Positions 1-6,693 of a DNA stretch of 17,697 nucleotides are shown piece after piece. Position 1 is the stretch's first letter, and every line of letters starts with the position of its first letter. Position numbers and translations under genes: made by a program. The stretch lies in contig CACFYO010000016.1 of NCBI GenBank assembly GCA_902570545.1, forward strand, positions 1 through 17,697, written 5' to 3'. This stretch comes from an uncultured Pelagibacteraceae bacterium. Lineage in GTDB: Bacteria > Pseudomonadota > Alphaproteobacteria > Pelagibacterales > Pelagibacteraceae. The notes under the pieces are model-generated. The model ran no database searches. It saw nothing but the letters and a program-made list of their open reading frames with translations, and had not been told where the DNA came from.

Positions 1-901
1 ATTCCAAATGCCTTCCAAAAGAAGATGAAAAATTTACATTTAATTTTGAAACCTTATCTTTTGTGATTGGAAAATAATTTTTTCCAACAGTTAGATTAAT
101 TTTGTTTTTTTTAAAAAAAGCATTAAGAATAGTTGCTGCATTACTCATTTTGCAATTAATTTTTAAATATTCCCTTATAATCTTTGCTACATTTTGACCT
201 TTTACTTGTCTTCTAGGATCTTTAATTTTGTTATCAAATCTGATCAGTATTTCTCTTAAGGAGCGTCCTGCTATATTTCTGTTTTGATTTTGTTTACATA
301 GTTTAAGATATCTTTTTTTATCCAACTCAACGATAGTTTCATCAACATCTGAATTAGTCTCTAATCTTCTTAATAATTCATTAAAATAAGCCTCACGCCA
401 AAAATGTCTTTGTAATCTAAGTTTCCACCTTTTTGGAATATCTAATTTATTAACCAATAGGTGAAATATTTCTACATTTCCTATTGTTATACTCCCAGAC
501 TTATAACTAAATTTATTTAAAACTTTAATAGCAGTATTTATTATTTGCTTATCATCTCTTTTTTCATCTTTTGATCCTATGATCTCGAAACCTATTTGAT
601 CTCTGATAATTTTTTCATTTTTTTTCTGAACTTTTCTGAATGCTTGACCATTATAAAATACTTTTGAAGATCTCTTTTTTTTTTGATTGAGATATTTGAT
701 GCAGGAAGCAATGGTTAAATCAGGTCTTAAACAAATTTCCTTTCCATTCTGATCCATAAATGAAAAAATTAAACTTCTAAATGACTCCCCAGATCTCTCA
801 AGAATTACATTAGTTGGAATTACTGTATCTAAATCTATATATTCAAATCCACTTAATTTTAAAGATTTAAGTATATTTTCAGATAAGCTTTTTGACTTCA
901 T
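1..901 (-). CDS. hisZ: ATP phosphoribosyltransferase regulatory subunit HisZ (C-terminus outside window)
   Basis: A HisRS-like paralogue that in bacteria with a short HisG forms the HisG-HisZ complex catalysing the first step of histidine synthesis. I translated it by hand from the ATG at 899-901; about 300 residues are open to the window edge with no stop. Visible class II synthetase-fold motifs include LRPDLT (about residues 58-63), FYNGQAFRKVQ and RDQIGFEIIG, which match the catalytic core of HisS while lacking its histidine-specific motifs. The rest is a lysine-rich helical part. The ATG lies 23 nt inside the 3' end of hisS in another frame, so the two genes are almost certainly cotranscribed and translationally coupled. 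The next in-frame ATG is far inside the fold, supporting this start. hisG would be expected just outside the window. The alternative, a second HisS-like enzyme, is less likely given the missing HisA-type motif in the visible part. Confidence 0.85.
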   Translation of the reverse strand, partial: MKSKSLSENILKSLKLSGFEYIDLDTVIPTNVILERSGESFRSLIFSFMDQNGKEICLRPDLTIASCIKYLNQKKKRSSKVFYNGQAFRKVQKKNEKIIRDQIGFEIIGSKDEKRDDKQIINTAIKVLNKFSYKSGSITIGNVEIFHLLVNKLDIPKRWKLRLQRHFWREAYFNELLRRLETNSDVDETIVELDKKRYLKLCKQNQNRNIAGRSLREILIRFDNKIKDPRRQVKGQNVAKIIREYLKINCKMSNAATILNAFFKKNKINLTVGKNYFPITKDKVSKLNVNFSSSFGRHLE

Positions 902-2273
902 CGATTAAATCTTTCATTGGAATTGTTTTGTTGTTCTCACCCTTTACACCTTTTAAATTTTTAATGGTCACTGTATTATCTTTAAATTCATTTTCTCCAC
1001 AAATTACTGCAACTGGTAATTGGCGTTTGTTTGCAAAAGTAAGCTGCTTACCCAGATTTTTTTTGGTATCTAAAAATATTTCTGAATTAATATTGTTTTG
1101 TCTTAAAAGATCTAAAATTTCGTAGTAGTTTTTTAAGTATTTTTGATCCATCACACAAACTAAAACTGGTTTTTGTTCATCTAATTGAAACTGATCTAAT
1201 TGCATTAATGCAAACAAAAGTCTATCTACACCAAAACTTATACCTGTACCTGGAATATCCAATCCTTTAAATCTTGATATAAGTTGTGCATAAGCTCCGC
1301 CTGAACAAATACTCCCAATATCTACCTCTTTACCTTTATTATTTGTAACTTTAAAATTTAAATTAGTTTCAACAATGAAATCAGAATAATACGCCAAGCC
1401 TCTGACAATTGTGAAGTTGGTTTTGACTTGATCTAAGTTTGATCCATATCCAAGGACCTCAAAAAAGTCTTCTAATTCCTTGATTCCTTCTTGCGATAGT
1501 GAGTTTTTTAAATTTTGTTTCAGTTCATTTAAATCTTTAATTTTTAAATAATCTAATATTTTAGAAACCTGCTTATCATTTAATTCTGCACCTTTTGTGA
1601 TAGCACCACTAGTATCTTTTCTTTCCTTTCTCAAAAGGTCCTCTACACCTTTTATTCCAAATCCAGGCTTATCAAGTTTATCAATTGCCCTAATAACTTT
1701 TAACTGTTTTTCCTCAATTATTTTTAATTCATTTAGCAAGCCTTGAACTATTTTTCTGTTACTTACATTGATTGTAAACTGATCTTTCTTTAATCCACAT
1801 TCAAAAAGTGTTGCTGAAATTAAATTACAAAGTTCAGCGTTAGCTTGTGATGAACTAACATTTCCTACAATATCAAAATCTGCCTGCAAAAATTCTCTAT
1901 ATCTTCCATTACCAGACTTTTCGTTACGAAATACATTTTGAATAGCATATCTTTTATAAATTGATGGTAATTCTTGATTATTTTGAGCAACAAATCTTGC
2001 TAGAGGACTAGATAAGTCATATCGAAGAGTAATACTTTTATCTCCATCTTTAAATGAAAATACATCAGACATAGGATTGGTTTCATCTTCTGCAAGAAAA
2101 GATCCTATATTTTCACTTATTTCGAACGATGGTGTTTCTAGTGGTTCAGCACCAAACTTAATAAAATTATTCTCAATTACTGATAACAGCTTTTTTTTGA
2201 GAAGAAGTTTCTTATCCCAACGATCTTCAAATCCTGAGGGCAACCCAGGTATTAATTTATTTTCTTTATTCAT
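879..2273 (-). CDS. hisS: Histidyl-tRNA synthetase, divergent alphaproteobacterial type
   Basis: Cytosolic class II aminoacyl-tRNA synthetase that charges tRNA-His. The 464-residue product has the N-terminal LPSGFEDRW segment (about 11-19), a motif 2 region around residues 113-137 (FRNEKSGNGRYREFLQADFD), a HisA-like segment GLAYYSDFIVE and motif 3 GTGISFGVDRLLFAL, followed by an anticodon-binding domain (PVLVCVMD onward). GLAYY in place of the usual GLDYY, and the altered motif around LRYDLSSPLARF, fit the divergent alphaproteobacterial HisRS class. I chose the ATG at 2271-2273. The frame stays open to an upstream ATG at 2321, but that would translate the tRNA-His gene. The start is only 4 nt from the tRNA CCA end, and the likely Shine-Dalgarno AGGG (2283-2286, 9 nt upstream) lies in the tRNA acceptor strand. 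hisZ overlaps its 3' end by 23 nt. Confidence 0.93.
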   Translation of the reverse strand: MNKENKLIPGLPSGFEDRWDKKLLLKKKLLSVIENNFIKFGAEPLETPSFEISENIGSFLAEDETNPMSDVFSFKDGDKSITLRYDLSSPLARFVAQNNQELPSIYKRYAIQNVFRNEKSGNGRYREFLQADFDIVGNVSSSQANAELCNLISATLFECGLKKDQFTINVSNRKIVQGLLNELKIIEEKQLKVIRAIDKLDKPGFGIKGVEDLLRKERKDTSGAITKGAELNDKQVSKILDYLKIKDLNELKQNLKNSLSQEGIKELEDFFEVLGYGSNLDQVKTNFTIVRGLAYYSDFIVETNLNFKVTNNKGKEVDIGSICSGGAYAQLISRFKGLDIPGTGISFGVDRLLFALMQLDQFQLDEQKPVLVCVMDQKYLKNYYEILDLLRQNNINSEIFLDTKKNLGKQLTFANKRQLPVAVICGENEFKDNTVTIKNLKGVKGENNKTIPMKDLIDEVKKLI

Positions 2274-2277
2274 TTTT

Positions 2278-2352
2278 TGGTACCCTGGCTTGGAATTGAA
2301 CCAAAAACTAAAGTTCCACAAACTTTCGTGATAACCATTTCACCACCAGGGC
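2278..2352 (-). tRNA. tRNA-His (anticodon GUG) with U72 and A73
   Basis: Full cloverleaf read on the minus strand. Acceptor GCCCTGG pairs with CCAGGGT (first pair G1-U72), the D stem is GTGA/TCAC, the anticodon stem AAAGT/ACTTT encloses loop TTGTGGA with anticodon GTG, there is a 4-nt variable loop, and the T stem TTTGG/CCAAG encloses TTCAATT. CCA is encoded at 2278-2280. The discriminator is A73 rather than the C73 found in most bacteria, and base 72 is U. The genomic base at -1 (2353) reads G on this strand but could not pair with A73. U72, A73 and the anticodon are the known identity elements for the divergent HisRS of a group of alphaproteobacteria such as Caulobacter, whose tRNA-His lacks the extra 5' G. 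hisS starts 4 nt downstream. Confidence 0.93.
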
Positions 2353-2362
2353 CTATTATTGT

Positions 2363-2368
2363 TTTATA
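2363..2368 (-). promoter_or_regulatory. Possible -10 box for tRNA-His-hisS-hisZ
   Basis: TATAAA on the minus strand, 10 nt upstream of the tRNA-His 5' end, is a plausible -10 box for the tRNA-His/hisS/hisZ unit. No convincing -35 hexamer is visible 16-18 nt further upstream, because that stretch is plain A/T sequence. In such A+T-rich DNA a single TATAAA is weak evidence. Confidence 0.3.
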
Positions 2369-2516
2369 CTAATTAGAGTTAAATTTAAATTTTAAAATAG
2401 TTAAATAGCTAGCTGCAAGCCAGCATGAAAATGGTGTCTTTTGTGAGATACAAAAATTTTACTATTTTTAATCATAGATGTTAAATAGCATTTTAGACTT
2501 AAAATGCAAGTATGTA

Positions 2517-2563
2517 TTGTATAGGAATATTCATAGGGTTTACCTAATTTTATTCCTATACAA
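2517..2563. repeat. Perfect 13-bp inverted repeat (stem-loop) downstream of cspA
   Basis: Left arm TTGTATAGGAATA (2517-2529) and right arm TATTCCTATACAA (2551-2563) are exact reverse complements. The 21-nt loop contains a second small inverted repeat, TAGG/CCTA, around a 5-nt turn. It begins 20 nt beyond the cspA stop codon, so on the minus strand it would sit at the 3' end of the cspA transcript. It lacks a clear U-tract on either strand, so it is not a textbook intrinsic terminator. It may be a transcript-end or stability hairpin, or a binding site for a dimeric protein. The remaining intergenic sequence from 2353 to 2583 shows no supportable gene. Confidence 0.6.
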
Positions 2564-2583
2564 AATTTTAAATGAAATAAATT

Positions 2584-2796
2584 TTAAGAAGTTTTCTTTA
2601 AATTCACTGCGCTTGGACCTTTGTCTCCATCCTGAATTTCAAATTCCACAGCGTCGTTCTCATTCAAAAAACGAAGTCCTGCTTCACGAACTGCGCTTGC
2701 ATGAACGAAACAATCTTTTTCTCCGTCTTCTCTTTCTATAAACCCGTAGCCCTTCTTACCGTTGAACCACTTTACTTTTCCTTTTAATGTACTCAT
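2584..2796 (-). CDS. cspA: Cold-shock domain RNA/DNA chaperone (CspA family)
   Basis: A 70-residue single cold-shock domain protein, the usual length for the family, which binds single-stranded RNA or DNA and melts secondary structure in the cytosol. The sequence shows KVKWFN at the start of strand 1 (7-12), RNP1 KGYGFI (15-20) and RNP2-like CFVHAS (29-34), then the conserved end with [11 protein letters not shown]. It stands alone between tRNA-His and tRNA-Phe on the minus strand. It has a perfect TATAAT box 22 nt upstream and a perfect stem-loop downstream, suggesting a separate short transcript. The upstream sequence next to the ATG is purine-rich without a clean Shine-Dalgarno. Whether it is cold-induced or constitutive cannot be told from sequence; the short predicted leader argues against a long thermosensor 5' UTR of the E. 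coli cspA type. The exact paralogue letter is uncertain. Confidence 0.92.
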   Translation of the reverse strand: MSTLKGKVKWFNGKKGYGFIEREDGEKDCFVHASAVREAGLRFLNENDAVEFEIQDGDKGPSAVNLKKTS

Positions 2797-2818
2797 ACTT
2801 TTCTTTTACTCTTTCTTT

Positions 2819-2824
2819 ATTATA
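2819..2824 (-). promoter_or_regulatory. -10 box for cspA
   Basis: A consensus TATAAT on the minus strand, 22 nt before the cspA ATG, predicting a leader of roughly 15 nt. A -35 element is not clear; the upstream sequence instead has a short palindrome TAGCT/AGCTA (about 2830-2850), which may be chance. Confidence 0.45.
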
Positions 2825-2914
2825 TTAAACTTAGCTAAACTTCAGCTAGCGGGATAGTTATTAGATTTTAAAATTGAATGCAAGCATTTTTGCTACACGG
2901 TTTTATTTCTAAAA

Positions 2915-2990
2915 TGGTGGCTTCGGCGGGACTCGAACCAGCGACACAAGCCTTTTCAGGGCTCTGCTCTACCAACTGAGCTACGAAGCC
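2915..2990 (-). tRNA. tRNA-Phe (anticodon GAA)
   Basis: Standard 76-nt tRNA on the minus strand with CCA encoded (2915-2917). Acceptor GGCTTCG pairs with CGAAGCC, the D arm is GCTC-AGTTGGTA-GAGC, the anticodon stem GAGCC/GGCTT encloses loop CTGAAAA (anticodon GAA), the variable loop is GTGTC and the T loop TTCGAGT. The T stem GCTGG/CCCGC has one U-C mismatch at its middle pair (51:63), which is unusual in an otherwise well-formed tRNA. It starts 5 nt after the infA stop codon, so it is probably the last gene of the infA operon and is released by processing. Confidence 0.95.
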
Positions 2991-2995
2991 ATTAA

Positions 2996-3211
2996 TTAAA
3001 ACCTAAAAATAATTCTTCCTTTTGTCAAATCATAAGGTGTTACTTCCACTGTTACATTATCACCTTGAAGAACTCTAATCCTATTCTTCCTTAACTTTCC
3101 AGCTGTGTGAGCTGTAACAATATGATTATTTTCAAGCTTTACTCGGAACATGGCGTTAGGTAATAGATCGATTACTTTACCTTTAAATTCCAATAAATCT
3201 TGTTTCGACAA
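2996..3211 (-). CDS. infA: Translation initiation factor IF-1
   Basis: A 71-residue OB-fold protein, the usual IF-1 length, which binds the ribosomal A site of the 30S subunit during initiation. Family hallmarks are the N-terminal [46 protein letters not shown], and the C-terminal [14 protein letters not shown]. The start is TTG (3209-3211). The frame meets the hisD TAA (3218-3220) three codons upstream, and no ATG or GTG exists at the right place, so the non-AUG start is essentially forced. A strong Shine-Dalgarno AAGGAG (3221-3226) lies in the last two hisD codons, 9 nt before the TTG. The gene sits between hisD and tRNA-Phe as in a continuous operon. The maf and yacG genes that often follow infA in alphaproteobacteria are absent here. 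Confidence 0.96.
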   Translation of the reverse strand: MSKQDLLEFKGKVIDLLPNAMFRVKLENNHIVTAHTAGKLRKNRIRVLQGDNVTVEVTPYDLTKGRIIFRF

Positions 3212-3217
3212 ATTTTG

Positions 3218-4483
3218 TTACTCCTTATTTATTCTAGATTTTATACTCAAAGCATGACCTTTTAATTCTTCATACTCAGCGAGATGTGTAGCGTATTCTC
3301 CTATTTTCTCAACACCTTTTTTTGAAAGAGTTATAAGGCTAATTTTTTTATAAAATTCACTTAAACTTAAGCCTGACGAAAATTTAGCTGACGAATTAGT
3401 TGGTAGTACATGATTTGTCCCAACAGCATAGTCGCTTAATGCCATAGGAGAATATTTTCCTATACAAATACTTCCCGCATTAAAAATTTTATTCTTATAC
3501 TTTTTATAATTGCTAACATTTATTTCTAAGTGTTCAGGACCTATCTCATTAATCGCATCAATAATTTGTCTATCATTATATACTTTTAAAATTAGTCCAT
3601 TATTTTTAATACTTTTAGATGCAATATTTTTTCTTGGTAAATTTTTTAATTTTAATTCTAAATCTTTCTTAAATTTGTTAATCAAATTGGAATTTTTAGT
3701 GATCAATATACATTGAGAATTTGAGTCATGTTCGGCCTGCCCAATCATAGATGTAGTAACTTCATTTAAATTAGTTTTGCTATCCGCTAATATTGTTATT
3801 TCAGATGGGCCGGCAATCATTCCTTCAATACCTACATCTCCGAAAACCTGCCGTTTAGCTCCAGCAACAAAGATATTGCCCGGTCCAACAATTTTATTTA
3901 CTTTTTGAATATAAGCCAAACTACCTATAGCTTGTGCACCTCCCATTGAATAAATTTCATTAATTCCTAATTTTTTTGCTGCATATAAAACTGCAGGATT
4001 TAATTTTCCATTATTTTTTGGATTTGCTAGTACAATTCTTTTTACACCTGCAATTTTTGCTGGTATAGCATTCATCAATAATGTTGATGGTAAGTTTGCT
4101 GGGACATAAATACCTACCGATTGAATTGGTAAATATTTATACTCAATTTTATTATTTAGATTATCTTTATAAAAGATATCAGTAGTTTTTTGTAAAGAAT
4201 GAAATTTAAGTATCCGTTTGTAAGAAAAATCTATAGCTCTTTTAATCTTAGGGTCTAAAGATTTAATTGCTTTATTAATTTGCTTAATACTTGGCTTAAT
4301 TTGACTATTTTTACTAAATTTTTTCTCATATTTTAAAAGACTTTTATTTTTATTGTTCTTAATATCTTTTAAAATTTTAGAAATTGTTTTATTTTCATTT
4401 TTTTTTCCAGATCTTCTAAGATCTAAAAAATTTGTTAAATTATTTAAGTAATTTTTTTTATTACAATTAATTATTTTTATCAT
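3218..4483 (-). CDS. hisD: Histidinol dehydrogenase
   Basis: Zinc enzyme that oxidises L-histidinol to L-histidine in two NAD-dependent steps, the end of histidine synthesis. The 421-residue length is close to the usual 430. Key residues are in place: zinc ligands Gln249 and His252 in GQAEHD, Asp351 in LSDYAVGTNHVLPT, and His410 in the C-terminal LKGHALSIKSR; the catalytic Glu317-His318 pair is in GPEHLEI. YVPANLPSTLLMNAIPAKIAGV (from about 126) and GPGNIFVAGAKR are further signatures. The N-terminal 100 residues are very lysine/asparagine-rich, as expected in this A+T-rich genome. The start overlaps the 3' end of the DUF2948 gene by 17 nt; the stop lies 6 nt before infA. hisD is apart from the hisS/hisZ cluster at the left end, as is common where his genes are scattered. 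Confidence 0.97.
   Translation of the reverse strand: MIKIINCNKKNYLNNLTNFLDLRRSGKKNENKTISKILKDIKNNKNKSLLKYEKKFSKNSQIKPSIKQINKAIKSLDPKIKRAIDFSYKRILKFHSLQKTTDIFYKDNLNNKIEYKYLPIQSVGIYVPANLPSTLLMNAIPAKIAGVKRIVLANPKNNGKLNPAVLYAAKKLGINEIYSMGGAQAIGSLAYIQKVNKIVGPGNIFVAGAKRQVFGDVGIEGMIAGPSEITILADSKTNLNEVTTSMIGQAEHDSNSQCILITKNSNLINKFKKDLELKLKNLPRKNIASKSIKNNGLILKVYNDRQIIDAINEIGPEHLEINVSNYKKYKNKIFNAGSICIGKYSPMALSDYAVGTNHVLPTNSSAKFSSGLSLSEFYKKISLITLSKKGVEKIGEYATHLAEYEELKGHALSIKSRINKE
3221..3226 (-). promoter_or_regulatory. Strong ribosome binding site that fixes the infA TTG start
   Basis: AAGGAG on the minus strand forms the last two sense codons of hisD (Lys-Glu), directly followed by its TAA. It stands 9 nt before the TTG start of infA. 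It is one of the few clear Shine-Dalgarno sequences in the window and supports translation from TTG, likely coupled to hisD termination. Confidence 0.7.
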
Positions 4484-4874
4484 TTACTATTTTTTGATCC
4501 TCTAGTGTCACTTCAATTACTTCAGCGGCAAGAGTTATAATTCTATTTTTCGAAAATAACATAGTTATTTCAAAATTCTCCCCTTTCTTAAAAATATCAA
4601 TTGTTAATAATTCTAATGTTAGATTAGTGTCATTTTGGTCTATATTCTTAGATTTTGACGAATTAATAAATTCAAATTTGATAATACTGTTTATTAATTT
4701 ATTTTTATTTTCGTCTTCTTTACTAAATCTTGCTATTGAAATTAGGAAAATCTTGTTAGAAGCTAAATATTTAACATCGTCAATATTAACTTTACCCTCA
4801 GAGCAGCAAGCTGAAATAATATGAAGATCTTCAGGAGTTTGTGCAATTATCTTTTTTAAATACTGGTTTTCCAT
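4467..4874 (-). CDS. DUF2948 family protein, function unknown
   Basis: A protein of about 135 residues that I assign to DUF2948, an alphaproteobacterial family usually encoded between murA and hisD, exactly its place here. The N-terminal motif DLHIISACCSEGKVNIDDVKYLASNKIFLISIARFSKED matches the family pattern (D-L-x-V-I-S-A ... D-x-x-Y-L ... F-x-x-x-x-x-R-F), and the C-terminal ITLAAEVIEVTLEDQ matches the closing strand. No catalytic motif, signal peptide or membrane segment is visible. I chose the ATG at 4872-4874, which shares one base with the murA TGA stop; an in-frame TTG codon just before it is the alternative. The 3' end overlaps hisD by 17 nt. Its molecular role is unknown, and context with hisD and murA does not reveal it. 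Confidence 0.8.
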   Translation of the reverse strand: MENQYLKKIIAQTPEDLHIISACCSEGKVNIDDVKYLASNKIFLISIARFSKEDENKNKLINSIIKFEFINSSKSKNIDQNDTNLTLELLTIDIFKKGENFEITMLFSKNRIITLAAEVIEVTLEDQKIVNDKNN

Positions 4875-6136
4875 CAATTAACACGTTGAATGTTTACCCC
4901 AACTTTTCTTAGTTTATTCTCTATATTTTCATATCCTCTATCAAGGTGATAAATTCTATTAATTGTGGAAGATCCTGTGGCAACTATTGCAGCTAAAACT
5001 AATGCAACCGAAGCTCTTAAGTCACTAGACATTAATTCTGCAGCTTGAAAGTTAGTATCACCTGAAATAAATGCCTTATTTTTTTTAATTAAAATCTCAG
5101 CACCTAATCTTCTTAATTCAGCTACATGCATAAATCTATTTTCGAAAATACTCTCAGTTATTGAGCTTTTACCTTTAGCCTTACAAAGTAGAACCATAAA
5201 CTGAGCTTGTAAATCTGTAGGAAAGTTTGGATATTCTTTAGTAACTAAATTAGTTAAGTTTTTGATTTTTTTTGGACCAGATATATGGATTTGATTTTTA
5301 GCTACTTTAATTTTTGCTCCAACTCTTTTTAGTAATGATAATTCTGTTTTAATAATTTTTGGATCAAAATTATTTATTTTTAAATTACCTCCAGTTAAAC
5401 ATGCTGCTACACAAAAAGTACCTGTTTCTATTCTATCTGACATCACAGAATAACTTGTACTTTCTAAAGATTTAATGCCTTCTATCTTCACAGTACGTTT
5501 GCCTATAAATTTTATTTTTGCACCACCTGATTTTAAAAAATTTATTAAATCAATTATTTCTGGTTCAATTGCACAGTTTCTAAGAATGGTAATTCCATTT
5601 GCTAAACATGCAGCTATAATTGTATTTTCAGTTGCTCCAACACTAATTTTTGAGAATCTGATTTTTGCACCTTTGAGTTTTTCTTTCGTATATGCGTGGA
5701 TATAGCCTTTCTTAATATCATATTTCATTCCAAGTTTTTTAAGCGCATTCAAATGATAATTTACAGGTCTTGCCCCTATTAGGCAGCCACCAGGCAAAGA
5801 AGTAATTGACTTTTGATGTTTGGCAACAAGCGCTCCTAAAACTAATATTCCAGCTCTCATCGTTCTAACAAGCGAATATGATGCAAAAAAATTTTGCTTT
5901 TTTTTCTTTGTTATTTTAACAATTTTTCTATTTTTATTAAATTTTATTTCAGAGCCAAGAGATTTTAAAAGATTTATCATTGTATTTATGTCTTTAACAC
6001 GAGGTAAATTTTTTATTATGACCTCTTTTTCAAATAAGATTGTCGATGCCAAAATTGGTAAAGCAGCGTTTTTTGAACCCGAAATTGAAATTTCGCCCTT
6101 TATTTTGCAAGGACCTTTAACAATAAATTTGTCCAT
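4874..6136 (-). CDS. murA: UDP-N-acetylglucosamine 1-carboxyvinyltransferase
   Basis: Cytosolic enzyme of the first committed step of peptidoglycan synthesis: it transfers enolpyruvate from PEP to UDP-GlcNAc. The 420-residue length is typical. GSKNAALPILAS (20-31) holds the conserved Lys-Asn pair, VRTMRAG (90-96) the phosphate-binding Arg, and PGGCLIGARPVNYH the catalytic cysteine at 118. The loop cysteine is kept, which normally goes with fosfomycin sensitivity. The later YPNFPTDLQAQ segment carries the conserved Asp used as base. The gene starts 2 nt after the dcd stop, and its TGA shares a base with the ATG of the DUF2948 gene. A basic KITKKKKQ insert near residue 75 probably reflects genome composition. 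Confidence 0.97.
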   Translation of the reverse strand: MDKFIVKGPCKIKGEISISGSKNAALPILASTILFEKEVIIKNLPRVKDINTMINLLKSLGSEIKFNKNRKIVKITKKKKQNFFASYSLVRTMRAGILVLGALVAKHQKSITSLPGGCLIGARPVNYHLNALKKLGMKYDIKKGYIHAYTKEKLKGAKIRFSKISVGATENTIIAACLANGITILRNCAIEPEIIDLINFLKSGGAKIKFIGKRTVKIEGIKSLESTSYSVMSDRIETGTFCVAACLTGGNLKINNFDPKIIKTELSLLKRVGAKIKVAKNQIHISGPKKIKNLTNLVTKEYPNFPTDLQAQFMVLLCKAKGKSSITESIFENRFMHVAELRRLGAEILIKKNKAFISGDTNFQAAELMSSDLRASVALVLAAIVATGSSTINRIYHLDRGYENIENKLRKVGVNIQRVN

Positions 6137-6138
6137 TA

Positions 6139-6693
6139 TTATATTTTTGGAAGTGTAACTCCCTTTTGACCCTGGTATTTACCATTTCTATCTGCATATG
6201 AAACAGCTGGGTCCTCATTGCCCTTTATAAAAACAAATTGAGCAACTCCTTCATTGGCGTAAATTTTTGCTGGCAACGGTGTTGTATTAGAAAATTCTAA
6301 TGTTACATGTCCCTCCCAACCTGGTTCGAGAGGTGTGACGTTGACAATTATTCCACATCTTGCATATGTAGATTTTCCTAAACATATAACCAAAACATTT
6401 TTAGGAATCTTAAAATATTCTACTGTTCTCGCTAATACAAATGAATTGGGTGGTATTATACATTCAGATGAGTTTTTTGTAATAAAATTTGAAGATTTAA
6501 AATTTTTTGGATCTACAATTTCGGAATTTACGTTGGTAAAAATTTTAAATTCATCAGAGACTCTCGCATCATAACCATATGATGAAACACCAAATGATAT
6601 TTTATCTCCTCTAACTTGTTTGTCTTCAAAAGGAGAGATCATATCATTATCTCTGGCCATTTGTATAATCCACTTATCAGATTGGACCGACAT
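6139..6693 (-). CDS. dcd: dCTP deaminase
   Basis: Homotrimeric dUTPase-fold enzyme that deaminates dCTP to dUTP, supplying dUMP for thymidylate synthesis. The 184-residue length is normal. Signatures: [14 protein letters not shown] (39-52), [31 protein letters not shown] with Ser108, Arg112 and the catalytic Glu133, and the C-terminal [12 protein letters not shown] that closes the nucleotide site. This is the monofunctional deaminase pattern rather than a plain dUTPase, because the TLEFSN glutamate is present. The ATG (6691-6693) overlaps the stop of the upstream 34-codon gene by one base, so it is translated from an operon. Confidence 0.97.
   Translation of the reverse strand: MSVQSDKWIIQMARDNDMISPFEDKQVRGDKISFGVSSYGYDARVSDEFKIFTNVNSEIVDPKNFKSSNFITKNSSECIIPPNSFVLARTVEYFKIPKNVLVICLGKSTYARCGIIVNVTPLEPGWEGHVTLEFSNTTPLPAKIYANEGVAQFVFIKGNEDPAVSYADRNGKYQGQKGVTLPKI

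Noticed and set aside
2274..2321. N-terminal extension of HisS starting at an ATG at 2321
   Set aside because: These 16 codons translate the tRNA-His sequence; the conserved protein begins at the ATG at 2271-2273.
2408..2424. Small stem GCTGGC/GCTAGC (minus strand) with a 5-nt loop as a terminator or small RNA
   Set aside because: Only 6 bp with a G-U pair and no continuous U-tract; it could occur by chance.
2478..2741. Plus-strand frame of 87 codons opposite cspA
   Set aside because: It is antisense to a clear cold-shock gene, spans the inverted repeat, and shows no family features or start signal.
2883..2896. AGCA/TGCT stem behind tRNA-Phe as an intrinsic terminator
   Set aside because: Four base pairs and no U-tract directly after it; too weak to call.
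4875..4877. TTG start one codon upstream of the DUF2948 ATG
   Set aside because: The adjacent ATG forms a normal one-base stop/start overlap with murA and is the simpler choice.
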